31,781 nucleotides of DNA from UBA1081 sp964613045. GTDB lineage: Bacteria; Bacillota; Clostridia; Oscillospirales; Acutalibacteraceae. Shown piece after piece: positions 1-7,171 of this stretch. Made by a program: the position numbers and the translations under genes. Under the pieces are notes generated by a model. It worked only from the letters and a program-made list of their open reading frames with translations. It made no database searches and was not told the origin of the DNA. Each line of letters opens with the position of its first letter. Within the stretch, counting starts at the first letter, position 1. Location of the stretch: the NCBI GenBank assembly GCA_964613045.1, contig CAZTFS010000011.1, forward strand, positions 1 through 31,781, in the 5' to 3' direction.

Positions 1-481
1 CCGGAATATTGATTCTTCTCAAAAAATCCACAAAGGGTGCTCCAAGCTTTTTGCCCTTTCGGAACAGATTTACGCAAAGTGCTTCTGCTTCGCTTTGTTT
101 GCTCCCCAAAACCGTAAACGCAACGTTCTGTGCATTTGCTCCTGTAGGGCAATAGCGTCCCGCTTCCAGTATTTTTTGCAGCTTTTCGTCCTCTACGGGC
201 TGTGCCGTAAAATGACGGATCGACCGTCTGCTTTTCATAGCAGACAAAAGCGTATCGCTGTCAAACTCGGTCATCGGCGTAACGGGTTCGTCAGTGCAAT
301 CATAGCCATCAATTTTGACCGCATTCGTCGGACAGATGGCAAAGCAGTGACCGCACTCGATACAACCGCTTTCAGCCGCTTTTGCTTTTTTGTTTTCAAG
401 ATAAAGATGCACGTTTGGACAGTCGTTTACACACAGCCCACAGCCAATGCACTTATCGTGATCGATGTTTATCGGATTCAT
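1..481 (-). CDS. Ferredoxin-nitroreductase fusion protein, 3' end cut by window edge
   Basis: Reading the minus strand from the ATG at 481 gives an open frame that runs off the left edge (about 160 residues visible). Residues 1-55 hold two [4Fe-4S] motifs, CxxCxxCxxxC at C11/C14/C17/C21 and CxxCxxCxxxCP at C40/C43/C46/C50. From about residue 83 a nitroreductase-type FMN domain begins (KSRRSIRHF, then GRYCPTGANAQN). This layout is that of the clostridial ferredoxin-nitroreductase fusions, cytoplasmic flavoproteins thought to pass electrons from the clusters to FMN; the substrate cannot be told. A G-rich Shine-Dalgarno (GGGGGGAA) lies about 7 nt before the ATG. The start overlaps the stop of the upstream ORF as ATGA only because that ORF is frame-shifted; in the repaired frame the upstream gene would end at 506. 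Third gene of the minus-strand operon. Confidence 0.85.
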   Translation of the reverse strand, partial: MNPINIDHDKCIGCGLCVNDCPNVHLYLENKKAKAAESGCIECGHCFAICPTNAVKIDGYDCTDEPVTPMTEFDSDTLLSAMKSRRSIRHFTAQPVEDEKLQKILEAGRYCPTGANAQNVAFTVLGSKQSEAEALCVNLFRKGKKLGAPFVDFLRRINIP

Positions 482-888
482 AACATTTCCCCCCGCTGAA
501 TATATTTACGGCAGTTTCTTGCCACAGTTATTGCAGAACTCGAAATCACCTGCGACTGGTGTTCCGCAATACGGGCGAACTTGTTATCTACATCATTCTT
601 TTTCTGTGTGGCACCTTGCGGATTGCCAAAACGCTCATTCAGCGGATCGGGTTCCTCGCTGCTGTCGGTAATGTCAAAGGCAGAATAGCGATTTTTGCCT
701 GTGGCGTTCTTGAAGTTATAGATTGCTTGAACTACCGCCACGGCAATAAAAATAATACCAAACAGTGCAAAAAATCCACCACCGGCACTGGCGGCAATAA
801 CCGTCCAGACAACGCCGAACAGACCAACTAAAATACTCATCACTCCGCCCATAAAAGACGGACCTCTTCCGGGTTTAATGCTTTTCAT
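478..888 (-). CDS. Two-TM zinc-ribbon membrane protein with C-terminal frameshift
   Basis: ATG at 888 is chosen because AGGAGG lies 6 nt upstream; a longer reading from a TTG at 906 would overlap the upstream stop and lacks a ribosome site. The open frame encodes 136 aa with two hydrophobic segments (about residues 11-36 and 38-58) and a polar tail. The last ~33 residues (FARIAEHQ onward) are not credible protein. In the neighbouring frame the same DNA reads PYCG ... FCNNCGKKLP then TAA (506-508), a typical C-terminal zinc ribbon. Adding one A between 576 and 577 on the plus strand turns the junction into NKFCPYCGTPV and restores all four cysteines. The intact protein would thus be a small membrane protein with a cytoplasmic zinc ribbon, ending at 506. 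Either a genuine mutation or a base-calling error. Function unknown; co-transcribed with the lipoprotein and the flavoprotein. Confidence 0.75.
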   Translation of the reverse strand: MKSIKPGRGPSFMGGVMSILVGLFGVVWTVIAASAGGGFFALFGIIFIAVAVVQAIYNFKNATGKNRYSAFDITDSSEEPDPLNERFGNPQGATQKKNDVDNKFARIAEHQSQVISSSAITVARNCRKYIQRGEML

Positions 889-898
889 AATGAACCTC

Positions 899-1342
899 CT
901 ATTCAACAGGTGTAAAGTAAAGGGAAAAATCGCCTAAATTGATTGGCAATGTGGGAACTTCGGAACCGTCATAGTATTCCGTCGGAGCTACTGTAGCATA
1001 TCCCTTAATACCATCAATCGTCACTTCGTAGTCAGTGCCTTTCGGGGTAGTCTGAGTCACTTTATAGGTGCCTACATACGTTTTACCGTTGGTTGCATCC
1101 GTAACGGTGATCTTTCCATCCTTTGCAGTCAAAGTTAAATCTACGATCTCCGCATTGGGATACAATTCGTCATACTCTCCAACAGCGAGAACGACGGCAT
1201 CGCTATCGGCAAGTTCAATATCGTTGCTCATAACCGTTCTCATTTCCCACTCGTAATCTTCAATCGCAACCAAATCGCCACTACAAGCGGACAGTGCAAG
1301 AATGAAGATAAGTGCCATAAGTATACATACAAACTTTTTCAA
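899..1342 (-). CDS. Small lipoprotein of unknown function
   Basis: The likely start is the TTG at 1342, giving MKKFVCILMALIFILALSAC, a classic lipoprotein signal with lipobox LSAC; Cys20 would be lipidated after cleavage. A TTG 18 nt upstream (1360) is also in frame, but it would leave almost no leader after the predicted promoter. The mature part (~127 aa) is acidic and rich in alternating polar/hydrophobic strands with a KDGKITV-TDATNGKTYVGTYKV stretch, suggesting a small beta-sandwich or lipocalin-like fold exposed outside the membrane; I do not recognise a family. The stop lies 11 nt before the next start, with that gene's AGGAGG in between, so the three minus-strand genes form one operon. 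Promoter at 1372-1400. Confidence 0.7.
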   Translation of the reverse strand: MKKFVCILMALIFILALSACSGDLVAIEDYEWEMRTVMSNDIELADSDAVVLAVGEYDELYPNAEIVDLTLTAKDGKITVTDATNGKTYVGTYKVTQTTPKGTDYEVTIDGIKGYATVAPTEYYDGSEVPTLPINLGDFSLYFTPVE

Positions 1343-1371
1343 TTCAAAAACTTCTTTCAATCCACAAAATG

Positions 1372-1400
1372 ATTATCGGTATGTATATTGATGGGTTCAA
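1372..1400 (-). promoter_or_regulatory. Sigma-A-type promoter of the lipoprotein operon
   Basis: On the minus strand TTGAAC, a 17-nt spacer and GATAAT lie 30 nt before the TTG start at 1342. The spacing is ideal and the position fits a ~20-nt leader, which also argues for the 1342 start over 1360. Confidence 0.6.
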
Positions 1401-1427
1401 TATACCGCCTCCACAAAATCACTTCAA

Positions 1428-1459
1428 TAATAAAAAAGTGCGTGACCGAAGCCACGCAC
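1428..1459 (-). terminator. Rho-independent terminator, minus strand
   Basis: Perfect 7-bp GC-rich stem (GTGCGTG 1438-1444 with CACGCAC 1453-1459) and 8-nt loop, followed on the minus strand by TTTTTTATTATT. It would end transcripts of the 4175-1715 operon just before the lipoprotein promoter. Confidence 0.75.
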
Positions 1460-1483
1460 CGAAAAACGCAAACTCCGATTGTC

Positions 1484-1639
1484 GCCAAACAAAATTCAAG
1501 CATGACAGGTTTCCCTATACAACAACTTGATGGAATTTGCGCTTTTACCAAATTCACATAGTTGTTGTATGCAAAAAAGAGTATAGTACTCCCTTGCAAG
1601 AAAATAAACTGTCATTCTTATATATGAATTTTGTTTGGC
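1484..1639. repeat. Nested inverted-repeat element, MITE-like or structured RNA
   Basis: Outer arms of 15 bp are perfectly complementary (1484-1498 with 1625-1639, GCCAAACAAAATTCA and its complement) and similarity continues inwards (ATGACAG/TTT on both sides). Inside lie a perfect 11-bp pair (1517-1527 with 1560-1570, ATACAACAACT) and a 7-bp pair (GAATTTG 1533-1539 with CAAATTC 1549-1555). The 372-nt space between the genes otherwise holds only the terminator and promoter listed. No credible reading frame covers it. It may be a miniature inverted-repeat element or a folded 3' region of the operon transcript; the sequence alone does not decide. Confidence 0.6.
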
Positions 1640-1714
1640 ATTTTTCGTTATCCCACTCGGTTTTTGTATTTCTCCGTTAAGGACATCCCGCTTTTCGGTC
1701 AGGCGTTTTTTTGT

Positions 1715-2383
1715 TTAGTCTATCATTGTATCAAAGGGTATCATACCTTCAATAAAATTGGTTTCTCTTACGGTTTCGCCGCCGATTCGGAAAGTTTTAA
1801 CTTCATTTTTCCGTATGTCAAACCCGAAACTGCAATCAAGAGCCTGACAGGTGATGAATGCGTGAGTTTCATTTGAATCGCTGTCGGAGTTTTCAAAGAC
1901 ACGAAGTATCATGTCGCCCGAGTTGTCATCACATTTTTTGAAAAGAGAAGTTTTAATGTTGTCCTCGCTGATGTAAATGTCGGCGGGTGTTTCTTTTTCG
2001 GAGAAAGTACATTCGTTTAATCCTGCAGAAGTGAATACGGGAAAATCGGGCATTTCGGCAGCGATTTTTTCATGCAGACCTTCAATATCCGACAAGTTCT
2101 CGTTATCCTTCAGTTTGTATGAAAGCACACGGTGTATACCTGCAGATATGTAGCAGAAGCCGTCAGGGATTTCATCCGTTACGGAAGCGAAAATACAAGT
2201 GTGGATTCCGCATCCCGCAAGAATAATGGGAAGAAGGCTGTTTGCTGATTCGCTGTAAGCTATTCTTGCCGCATTGCCTGTTTTGTCAATGAACTGCTTC
2301 TGCTGACTGCGTAACGCTTCTATAATTTTTTCTGCATCTGTATCATTCATCAGATCGCTTACAAGAAGAATATTCTCAGGCAT
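1715..2383 (-). CDS. Uncharacterised 222-aa protein, partner of the 599-aa protein
   Basis: ATG at 2383 is favoured over the ATG two codons upstream, because GGAGG lies 8 nt before it but only 2 nt before the upstream one. No signal peptide or TM segment. Residues ~1-110 look alpha/beta (ENILLVSDLMNDTDAEKIIEAL; LLPIILAGCG). Residues ~150-222 contain MILRVFENSDSDSNE and FDIRKNEVKTFRI, which resembles the C-terminal beta-sandwich strand of GH38 alpha-mannosidases (a RLYE-type motif); that likeness is weak and inferred. The gene overlaps the end of the 599-aa gene by 8 nt, so translation is probably coupled and the products may work together. Function unknown. Confidence 0.7.
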   Translation of the reverse strand: MPENILLVSDLMNDTDAEKIIEALRSQQKQFIDKTGNAARIAYSESANSLLPIILAGCGIHTCIFASVTDEIPDGFCYISAGIHRVLSYKLKDNENLSDIEGLHEKIAAEMPDFPVFTSAGLNECTFSEKETPADIYISEDNIKTSLFKKCDDNSGDMILRVFENSDSDSNETHAFITCQALDCSFGFDIRKNEVKTFRIGGETVRETNFIEGMIPFDTMID

Positions 2384-4175
2384 TTTCATTTCCTCCTTCT
2401 TCGATTATTCCGTAATATCTGCCCATCCAGTATGACATTGTGAACGGACTGCACATTTCAACGCAGTATTTACCGCCCGAATCTTCATTTTTATATTCAA
2501 GAGGATCACGGTCATGTTTGGATATGAATCTTTCGTCGGGTGTCAGCAGGTATGATGTGTGTTTGTAGCCGGCTTTGTATTCTTTTGTGGCGACATCGCT
2601 TCTGCCGACAAGGCTTACACCTGAAGCCAGCATGCTGGTATTATGACGGTAGTACCACATTTTTATTTTTTCTTCGTCATAGTAACTGTCACTTCCGTAA
2701 ACAACGGCAAAGGGAATATCATAAACAGGGTTATGTTCACGTCCGATTGATGTCTGTCTCCATGATTGCCAGCCTTCATAATACATATTTTTCAGTTTTT
2801 CATCGGTTTCAAGAAGATTGAGCATGAAAAATGTCAGATTTGAAAGCATGTGATCGCCGTACATAATGTCCTCGGTGGGATCGCAGTGCTTGATTATTGA
2901 TGCGGCAAAAGCTCTGTCATAGTGAAGCTTTGACATTTCTGCATAGCCGTCGTTTATGAGCTTTTCGTATTCATTCTGCCATCTTTCTTCTTTTCCGCAG
3001 GTTTCCGTTGCTAATTTGATAAACATCAACAGCTCTGCACTGTTTATGGGACCGTCGCCCCAGCCGATATCAGTTCTGAAATAACGCTTGCTCCACTTTG
3101 CCCAGCTTGTAGCACCGCCGTGGAAGTCGATGTATTCATAGCCGTTGCTGATAATATGGTCAATAACAGCCGCAAAGTTATGCTTTATCATCTCATCAAG
3201 CTCGGCATCTTCCTGACCGAAAACCATATGAGCGTAATAGAGATTTACAAGATGAATTGTAACCTCATCACTGCTGGTATCGCATTTGAAAATTATATCG
3301 TCAGCAGTATATCCCTCGTCGGTAAAGAGCTTGCTCAGTCTCTCGGGGATTTCGGGGTGAGGCATTTTGTATGCTCTGCCGTTGACACCTCTTCTTTTTG
3401 AATCGTCGGTTTCGAGTACGGTGGCAGTGTCTCCGCAACGTCTGAGGAATATTCCGTCATCGGGGACGGGTGCATCCTTTGTGACATAAGAACGGGCGAT
3501 GAAACCGTTAGCTCTGCCGGGAATATACATAAGAAGCAGACAAGCTTCAAGAGCTCGGATGGCGATCTGTCTTATCTTCAGTGTTTCGGGATGATCTGCA
3601 CCTTTTTCTTTTTTGAGAACTGCATAGTGAAGAGTTTCACCTATGCAGAAGGATGCGGTAAAACCGCCGTCATTGTCACAGCAGTTGAATTTATGAGGCT
3701 TATCGGTATTCCAGGGTTCAACAAGTCTTCTGTGACTTATCATACCTTTTCTGTCAACGATCCTTGTTGTTTCGTTCAGGAGCATTAAGGCTTTTTCTTC
3801 CATGCTCATCATTCTGAGCTCAATATGGGAAACAGCCGTTTCTGTTCTGACCCAGATCTCGTTTTCATTGCCGCAGAAATTCAGAACTTTGTTATCTTTC
3901 AGATCTCTGTCTGCGGCGAAATACATAACCTTGTCATAGTATTCCTTTTCACCGTCGCAGTATCTGAAAAGACCCTTATCTCCGCCGACCCAATAAGTGT
4001 CAGCGTATTTTTTTATGATTTTAAAATCCTTTTTTCTGAACGGTGTGGGATAAAAAGGAGAAAACTCAGCGTTTTCTGTCGCCGGCTCATCAAAAAGCGA
4101 AGCGGGAACGGATTTGTCGTCACTTGAATAAAATGTTATGACTCTTGATTTGTGCGGATAAAGTGTAATCGGCAA
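2376..4175 (-). CDS. Uncharacterised 599-aa protein, possible alpha-barrel carbohydrate-active enzyme
   Basis: The start is placed at the TTG at 4175, which follows AAAGGAG by 8 nt. An in-frame ATG at 4220 lies inside the promoter region and has no ribosome site. The protein has no signal peptide, so it is cytoplasmic. The N-terminal ~130 residues look like beta-strands (ITLYPHKSRVITFY, TYWVGGDKGLFRYCDGEKEYY). The rest is rich in helices and aromatic residues (WNTDKPHKFNCCDNDGG, YIDFHGGATSWAKWSKRYF, WGDGPINSAELLMFIKLA, EGWQSWRQTSIGREHNP), as in (alpha/alpha)6 glycosidase or lyase folds. I cannot name the family. The overlap with the downstream gene indicates a two-gene operon. A glycan-processing role is inference from fold impression and nearby sugar genes. 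Confidence 0.75.
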   Translation of the reverse strand: MPITLYPHKSRVITFYSSDDKSVPASLFDEPATENAEFSPFYPTPFRKKDFKIIKKYADTYWVGGDKGLFRYCDGEKEYYDKVMYFAADRDLKDNKVLNFCGNENEIWVRTETAVSHIELRMMSMEEKALMLLNETTRIVDRKGMISHRRLVEPWNTDKPHKFNCCDNDGGFTASFCIGETLHYAVLKKEKGADHPETLKIRQIAIRALEACLLLMYIPGRANGFIARSYVTKDAPVPDDGIFLRRCGDTATVLETDDSKRRGVNGRAYKMPHPEIPERLSKLFTDEGYTADDIIFKCDTSSDEVTIHLVNLYYAHMVFGQEDAELDEMIKHNFAAVIDHIISNGYEYIDFHGGATSWAKWSKRYFRTDIGWGDGPINSAELLMFIKLATETCGKEERWQNEYEKLINDGYAEMSKLHYDRAFAASIIKHCDPTEDIMYGDHMLSNLTFFMLNLLETDEKLKNMYYEGWQSWRQTSIGREHNPVYDIPFAVVYGSDSYYDEEKIKMWYYRHNTSMLASGVSLVGRSDVATKEYKAGYKHTSYLLTPDERFISKHDRDPLEYKNEDSGGKYCVEMCSPFTMSYWMGRYYGIIEEGGNENA

Positions 4176-4207
4176 AATCAGCACTCCTTTATTATAATAT
4201 TGTTTTA

Positions 4208-4236
4208 ATTGTACATGCAATTTGAAAAAAATGCAA
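4208..4236 (-). promoter_or_regulatory. Promoter of the 599-aa/222-aa operon
   Basis: TTGCAT (4231-4236), 17-nt spacer and TACAAT (4208-4213) on the minus strand. A second TTGCAT-18-TATAAT (4191-4220) exists, but its start point would fall inside the ribosome site at 4184-4190, so the upstream pair is preferred. Confidence 0.5.
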
Positions 4237-4257
4237 GTACCAAAGCGGTGGTTTTAA

Positions 4258-4932
4258 TTGATTAAATTTCTTATTTCTGTTTTTACGAAGGATAGTAAAA
4301 ATTTTTCCTCTTTATCGGTCAGAAAATGCTGTGGTATAATATGTGCATCAACAGGTATTGTGCTGAATTTTATCCTGTTTTTTGTGAAGCTGCTTGCAGG
4401 CAAGATATCAGGCTCTGTTGCGGTTACGGTGGATGCAGTTCACAATCTTACGGATATGGGGTCATCGGTGGTGACTCTGATAAGTTTTCTGTTGCCCGAA
4501 AAAGAAAAACGGCTCAAGGAGAATATTGCAGGGCTGGTTATAGGTGTTGTGCTTGTTATAGCAGGCGTTGAGCTTGCGGCTGTATCTTCGGATAAGATAA
4601 ATTCACCGGAGCCTGTGGAGTTTTCGGTCTTTTCCCTGTTGCTGCTCGGCTTGTCGGTGACGGTAAAATTCTTTATGGCAGGCTTTAACCGTAAATACGG
4701 TATAAAGATAGGTTCTGCCGCATTGATGGCTGCATCGACGGATTGTATATGTGACAGTCTTGCAACTGCTGTGGCGGCAGCGGCTGTTTTGGCTGCAAAT
4801 TTTACCGATATAAATATTGATGCATACGGCGGACTTACGGTGTCAATTTTTATTTTAGCGGCAGGAGCAAAAACAGTTTTTGTGTCTGTCAGAGAGCTTG
4901 TCTTCGTGGTGAAGGATAAAATTGCTTCATGA
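4258..4932 (+). CDS. Cation diffusion facilitator-like transporter without C-terminal domain
   Basis: The TTG start at 4258 follows GCGGTGG by 6 nt. The 224-aa product has about six TM segments and the CDF layout: in TM2 DAVHNLTDMGSS (H62xxxD66, with D59), and in TM5 ASTDCICDSLAT (D162xxxD166). These are the positions of the intramembrane metal site of YiiP-type CDFs, which exchange cytoplasmic Zn2+, Mn2+ or Fe2+ for protons. The H/D mixture does not settle the metal. CDFs are usually ~290-320 aa because of a cytoplasmic metallochaperone-like domain; here the protein stops ~15 residues after the last TM, so this domain is absent. Divergent from the 599-aa gene with ~80 nt between starts; no downstream partner in the same unit is evident. 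Confidence 0.8.
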   Translation: MIKFLISVFTKDSKNFSSLSVRKCCGIICASTGIVLNFILFFVKLLAGKISGSVAVTVDAVHNLTDMGSSVVTLISFLLPEKEKRLKENIAGLVIGVVLVIAGVELAAVSSDKINSPEPVEFSVFSLLLLGLSVTVKFFMAGFNRKYGIKIGSAALMAASTDCICDSLATAVAAAAVLAANFTDINIDAYGGLTVSIFILAAGAKTVFVSVRELVFVVKDKIAS

Positions 4933-4955
4933 AATCGCTTTTTTTGTCGAATGAC

Positions 4956-4984
4956 TTGAAAAAATTTTTTATATAAATTATGAT
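4956..4984 (+). promoter_or_regulatory. Promoter of the sigma-like/GLUG gene
   Basis: TTGAAA (4956-4961), 17-nt spacer, TATGAT (4979-4984), 32 nt before the ATG at 5017. Confidence 0.6.
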
Positions 4985-5016
4985 ATATATAACATCAAGG
5001 AAAAGAGGAAAAACAA

Positions 5017-7050
5017 ATGGAACAGGATAAAAGCAAGCAGATCGCTCCGCAGGTAGTGCTTGCTCAGCACGGCAATAAGGATGCCATGCGGAATATCTAT
5101 ATACAATATTACAAAAACATCTTTTTTATCTGTAAGCTTCTTACGGGAAATGCGGCCGAGTCCATGAATCTGGCTTCACAGATATTTATAAAGATGTTTG
5201 CTTCCGTGGACAAGCTCGATGACCACATGGCCTTTGAGCAGTGGTTTTATTCTCTTGCGGTCAATATGTGCAAGGCTTGTATGACGGAGGATAATGAAAA
5301 AAGAAAGATCGTTACCGACAATATGAAAAAAATTGCGGATTCTGCATCTCAGGCTGCTAAATCGGGAGACAAATACACCTTTGAACGTTCGCTCATGAAG
5401 CTTTTGGAGGAAATGATAATCGCATTGCCCAATGAGGCAAAAATTATTTTCTGCTATCGGAATTTTGCGTTGCTTGAAGCTGAAAAAATAGCACTTCTTG
5501 AAAAATGTGAAACAGAAACGGTGGAGAAGAGCATACTCGCTTTGAATATTCTGTCCGAAAAACAGACAGCAAAGCTGAAAGAGCTTGGTGTTGATATTTC
5601 ACCCTTTGTCCGTGATCCGCAGTCAACACTTTCTCATCTGGCAGCAAAGACTTTTGTTCCTGACGGTGTTCATGAGACAGTTTCAAATGCTGTAGGAATC
5701 AATGTTGATCCCTATGCAAACAAAACCGTGACGGAAGCACCTGTCCGCAAGGAAAAGGTTACCGTTGAAGTGCCGAAAAAGGAAAAGTCCGAAAAAAAGA
5801 TATTTTCAAAGGGTGATCTGATTTTATTCCTTGTCGTTCTGGCAATATCGGGACTGATCTTTTCGGGTGTAAAAATATACAGAAGTATAAAAAATGATGA
5901 AACAACAACTGTTGCACAGCAGGCGGAGACCGTTGTAAAACCTGTTCTTACATGGAACGGTGCGGCGGCAGGTTCATTTGATTCGGGCAGCGGTACTGCG
6001 GATGATCCTTTTATCATTTCAAACGGCGGTCAGCTTGCATATCTCGCAAATCTCGTAAACGGAGGCAATTCCTACTATTCGGGACTGCATTATAAATTGG
6101 ATTGCGATATCGTTCTGAATGATACTCAAAATTATTCTGACTGGGGCAGTAATGCACCCGAAAACAAGTGGACACCCATCGGAGAAAGTCAGAATGATGT
6201 ATGCTTTTCGGGAACTTTTGACGGAGACGGACACACAGTAAGCGGCATGTATGTATCAGGTGAATATGAATACAGCGGGCTTTTCGGTGTTGTCAAAAAC
6301 GGCAGTATCAAAAATCTGAATGTCGAAAAATCCTATGTGTCAGGCAAAGGTAACTGCGGCGGAATCATCGGTTGTTTTATTTCAAATGTAATGCTGGGCT
6401 CGGATATTAAAAATTGCTCCTTCTCGGGAAGCGTTATTTCGTCGGCAGATAACGCAGGCGGTATCGTCGGATATATTAATGCTGTCGGCAAAGAAAACTT
6501 TATGGTGGTTTACGGTTGCTGTTCAACTGGAACGGTAACAGCTGCAGGCAACAATGCAGGCGGCATAGCAGGTCTTGTTTATGCTGACAGCGGTGATGTG
6601 AAGCTCTCTGAATGTTTTTCCGTATGTACTGTTTCTTCCGGCGGGGAAAATGCAGGCGGTGTTGCCGGCAATTGCAGAATATCGCAGGGTGATTGCTCTG
6701 TTTATAATTGTTATAATTCGGGAAAGATCAGCGGCGGAAATGATGAATCAACAGGTGCGATAACAGGTAGCCTTGAAAGTGAGAACGGCAGCGGTGTGGT
6801 TACTGTTATGTATTGTACTTCTCTTGAAAATTGTGCTCCAACCCTTACAGGTAAAGCATATGCCGACAGTATGGTTGTAAAAAGCGTCAAAACAGCGACT
6901 GACAGTGAAATGAAATCAGCAGATACTTTTGAAGTTTTTGATTTTGATTCGGTATGGATGTTTGCGGAAGATGCAGAATATAAATATCCGGTTTTGCAGT
7001 CAGTAGATTTCAATGAAATTTCTGTTAGTGAAATTTTCACAGGACAGTAA
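5017..7050 (+). CDS. ECF sigma-like domain fused through one TM helix to extracellular GLUG repeats
   Basis: The 677-aa product has no signal peptide. Residues ~16-90 resemble sigma-70 region 2 (GNKDAMRNIYIQYYKNIFF, LASQIFIKMF, FEQWFYSLAVNMCK) and ~124-178 resemble region 4 (ALPNEAKIIFCYRNFALLEAEKIALL, then ETETVEKSI). A Lys/Glu-rich linker leads to one TM helix at ~267-285. Outside come a WNG...GSF.SGSGTADDPFII...QLAYLA segment (312-343), a WTPIG...FSGTFDGDGHTVSGM segment (385-411), and four GLUG-type motifs: NCGGIIG (446-452), NAGGIVG (479-485), NAGGIAG (513-519) and NAGGVAG (545-551). The layout suggests a membrane-tethered transcription regulator or sensor whose outer part may bind polysaccharide or other cells; that role is inference. 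Region 2 lacks the usual conserved arginines, so promoter binding may be lost. GAGG precedes the ATG by 9 nt. Confidence 0.8.
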   Translation: MEQDKSKQIAPQVVLAQHGNKDAMRNIYIQYYKNIFFICKLLTGNAAESMNLASQIFIKMFASVDKLDDHMAFEQWFYSLAVNMCKACMTEDNEKRKIVTDNMKKIADSASQAAKSGDKYTFERSLMKLLEEMIIALPNEAKIIFCYRNFALLEAEKIALLEKCETETVEKSILALNILSEKQTAKLKELGVDISPFVRDPQSTLSHLAAKTFVPDGVHETVSNAVGINVDPYANKTVTEAPVRKEKVTVEVPKKEKSEKKIFSKGDLILFLVVLAISGLIFSGVKIYRSIKNDETTTVAQQAETVVKPVLTWNGAAAGSFDSGSGTADDPFIISNGGQLAYLANLVNGGNSYYSGLHYKLDCDIVLNDTQNYSDWGSNAPENKWTPIGESQNDVCFSGTFDGDGHTVSGMYVSGEYEYSGLFGVVKNGSIKNLNVEKSYVSGKGNCGGIIGCFISNVMLGSDIKNCSFSGSVISSADNAGGIVGYINAVGKENFMVVYGCCSTGTVTAAGNNAGGIAGLVYADSGDVKLSECFSVCTVSSGGENAGGVAGNCRISQGDCSVYNCYNSGKISGGNDESTGAITGSLESENGSGVVTVMYCTSLENCAPTLTGKAYADSMVVKSVKTATDSEMKSADTFEVFDFDSVWMFAEDAEYKYPVLQSVDFNEISVSEIFTGQ

Positions 7051-7113
7051 TGCGGTATTTGTGTATTTTTATCAATTTTTGTATCTTTAAAGGATTAAAA
7101 TTGGCTAAACCTA

Positions 7114-7142
7114 TTGACATATTTTTGTTTTTACAATATAAT
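7114..7142 (+). promoter_or_regulatory. Perfect consensus promoter of the LRR membrane protein
   Basis: TTGACA (7114-7119), 17 nt, TATAAT (7137-7142), 29 nt before the ATG. An exact match to the sigma-A consensus suggests strong, largely unregulated expression. Confidence 0.8.
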
Positions 7143-7171
7143 TTATTAGAATATGAGTACGGAGTGATTAT

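Noticed and set aside
1357..1599. An 80-codon minus-strand frame
   Set aside because: It runs through the nested inverted repeats and the terminator hairpin and has no ribosome site.
4191..4220. TTGCAT-18-TATAAT as the main promoter of the 599-aa gene
   Set aside because: Its transcription start would fall within the ribosome site of the TTG start; the pair at 4208-4236 fits better.
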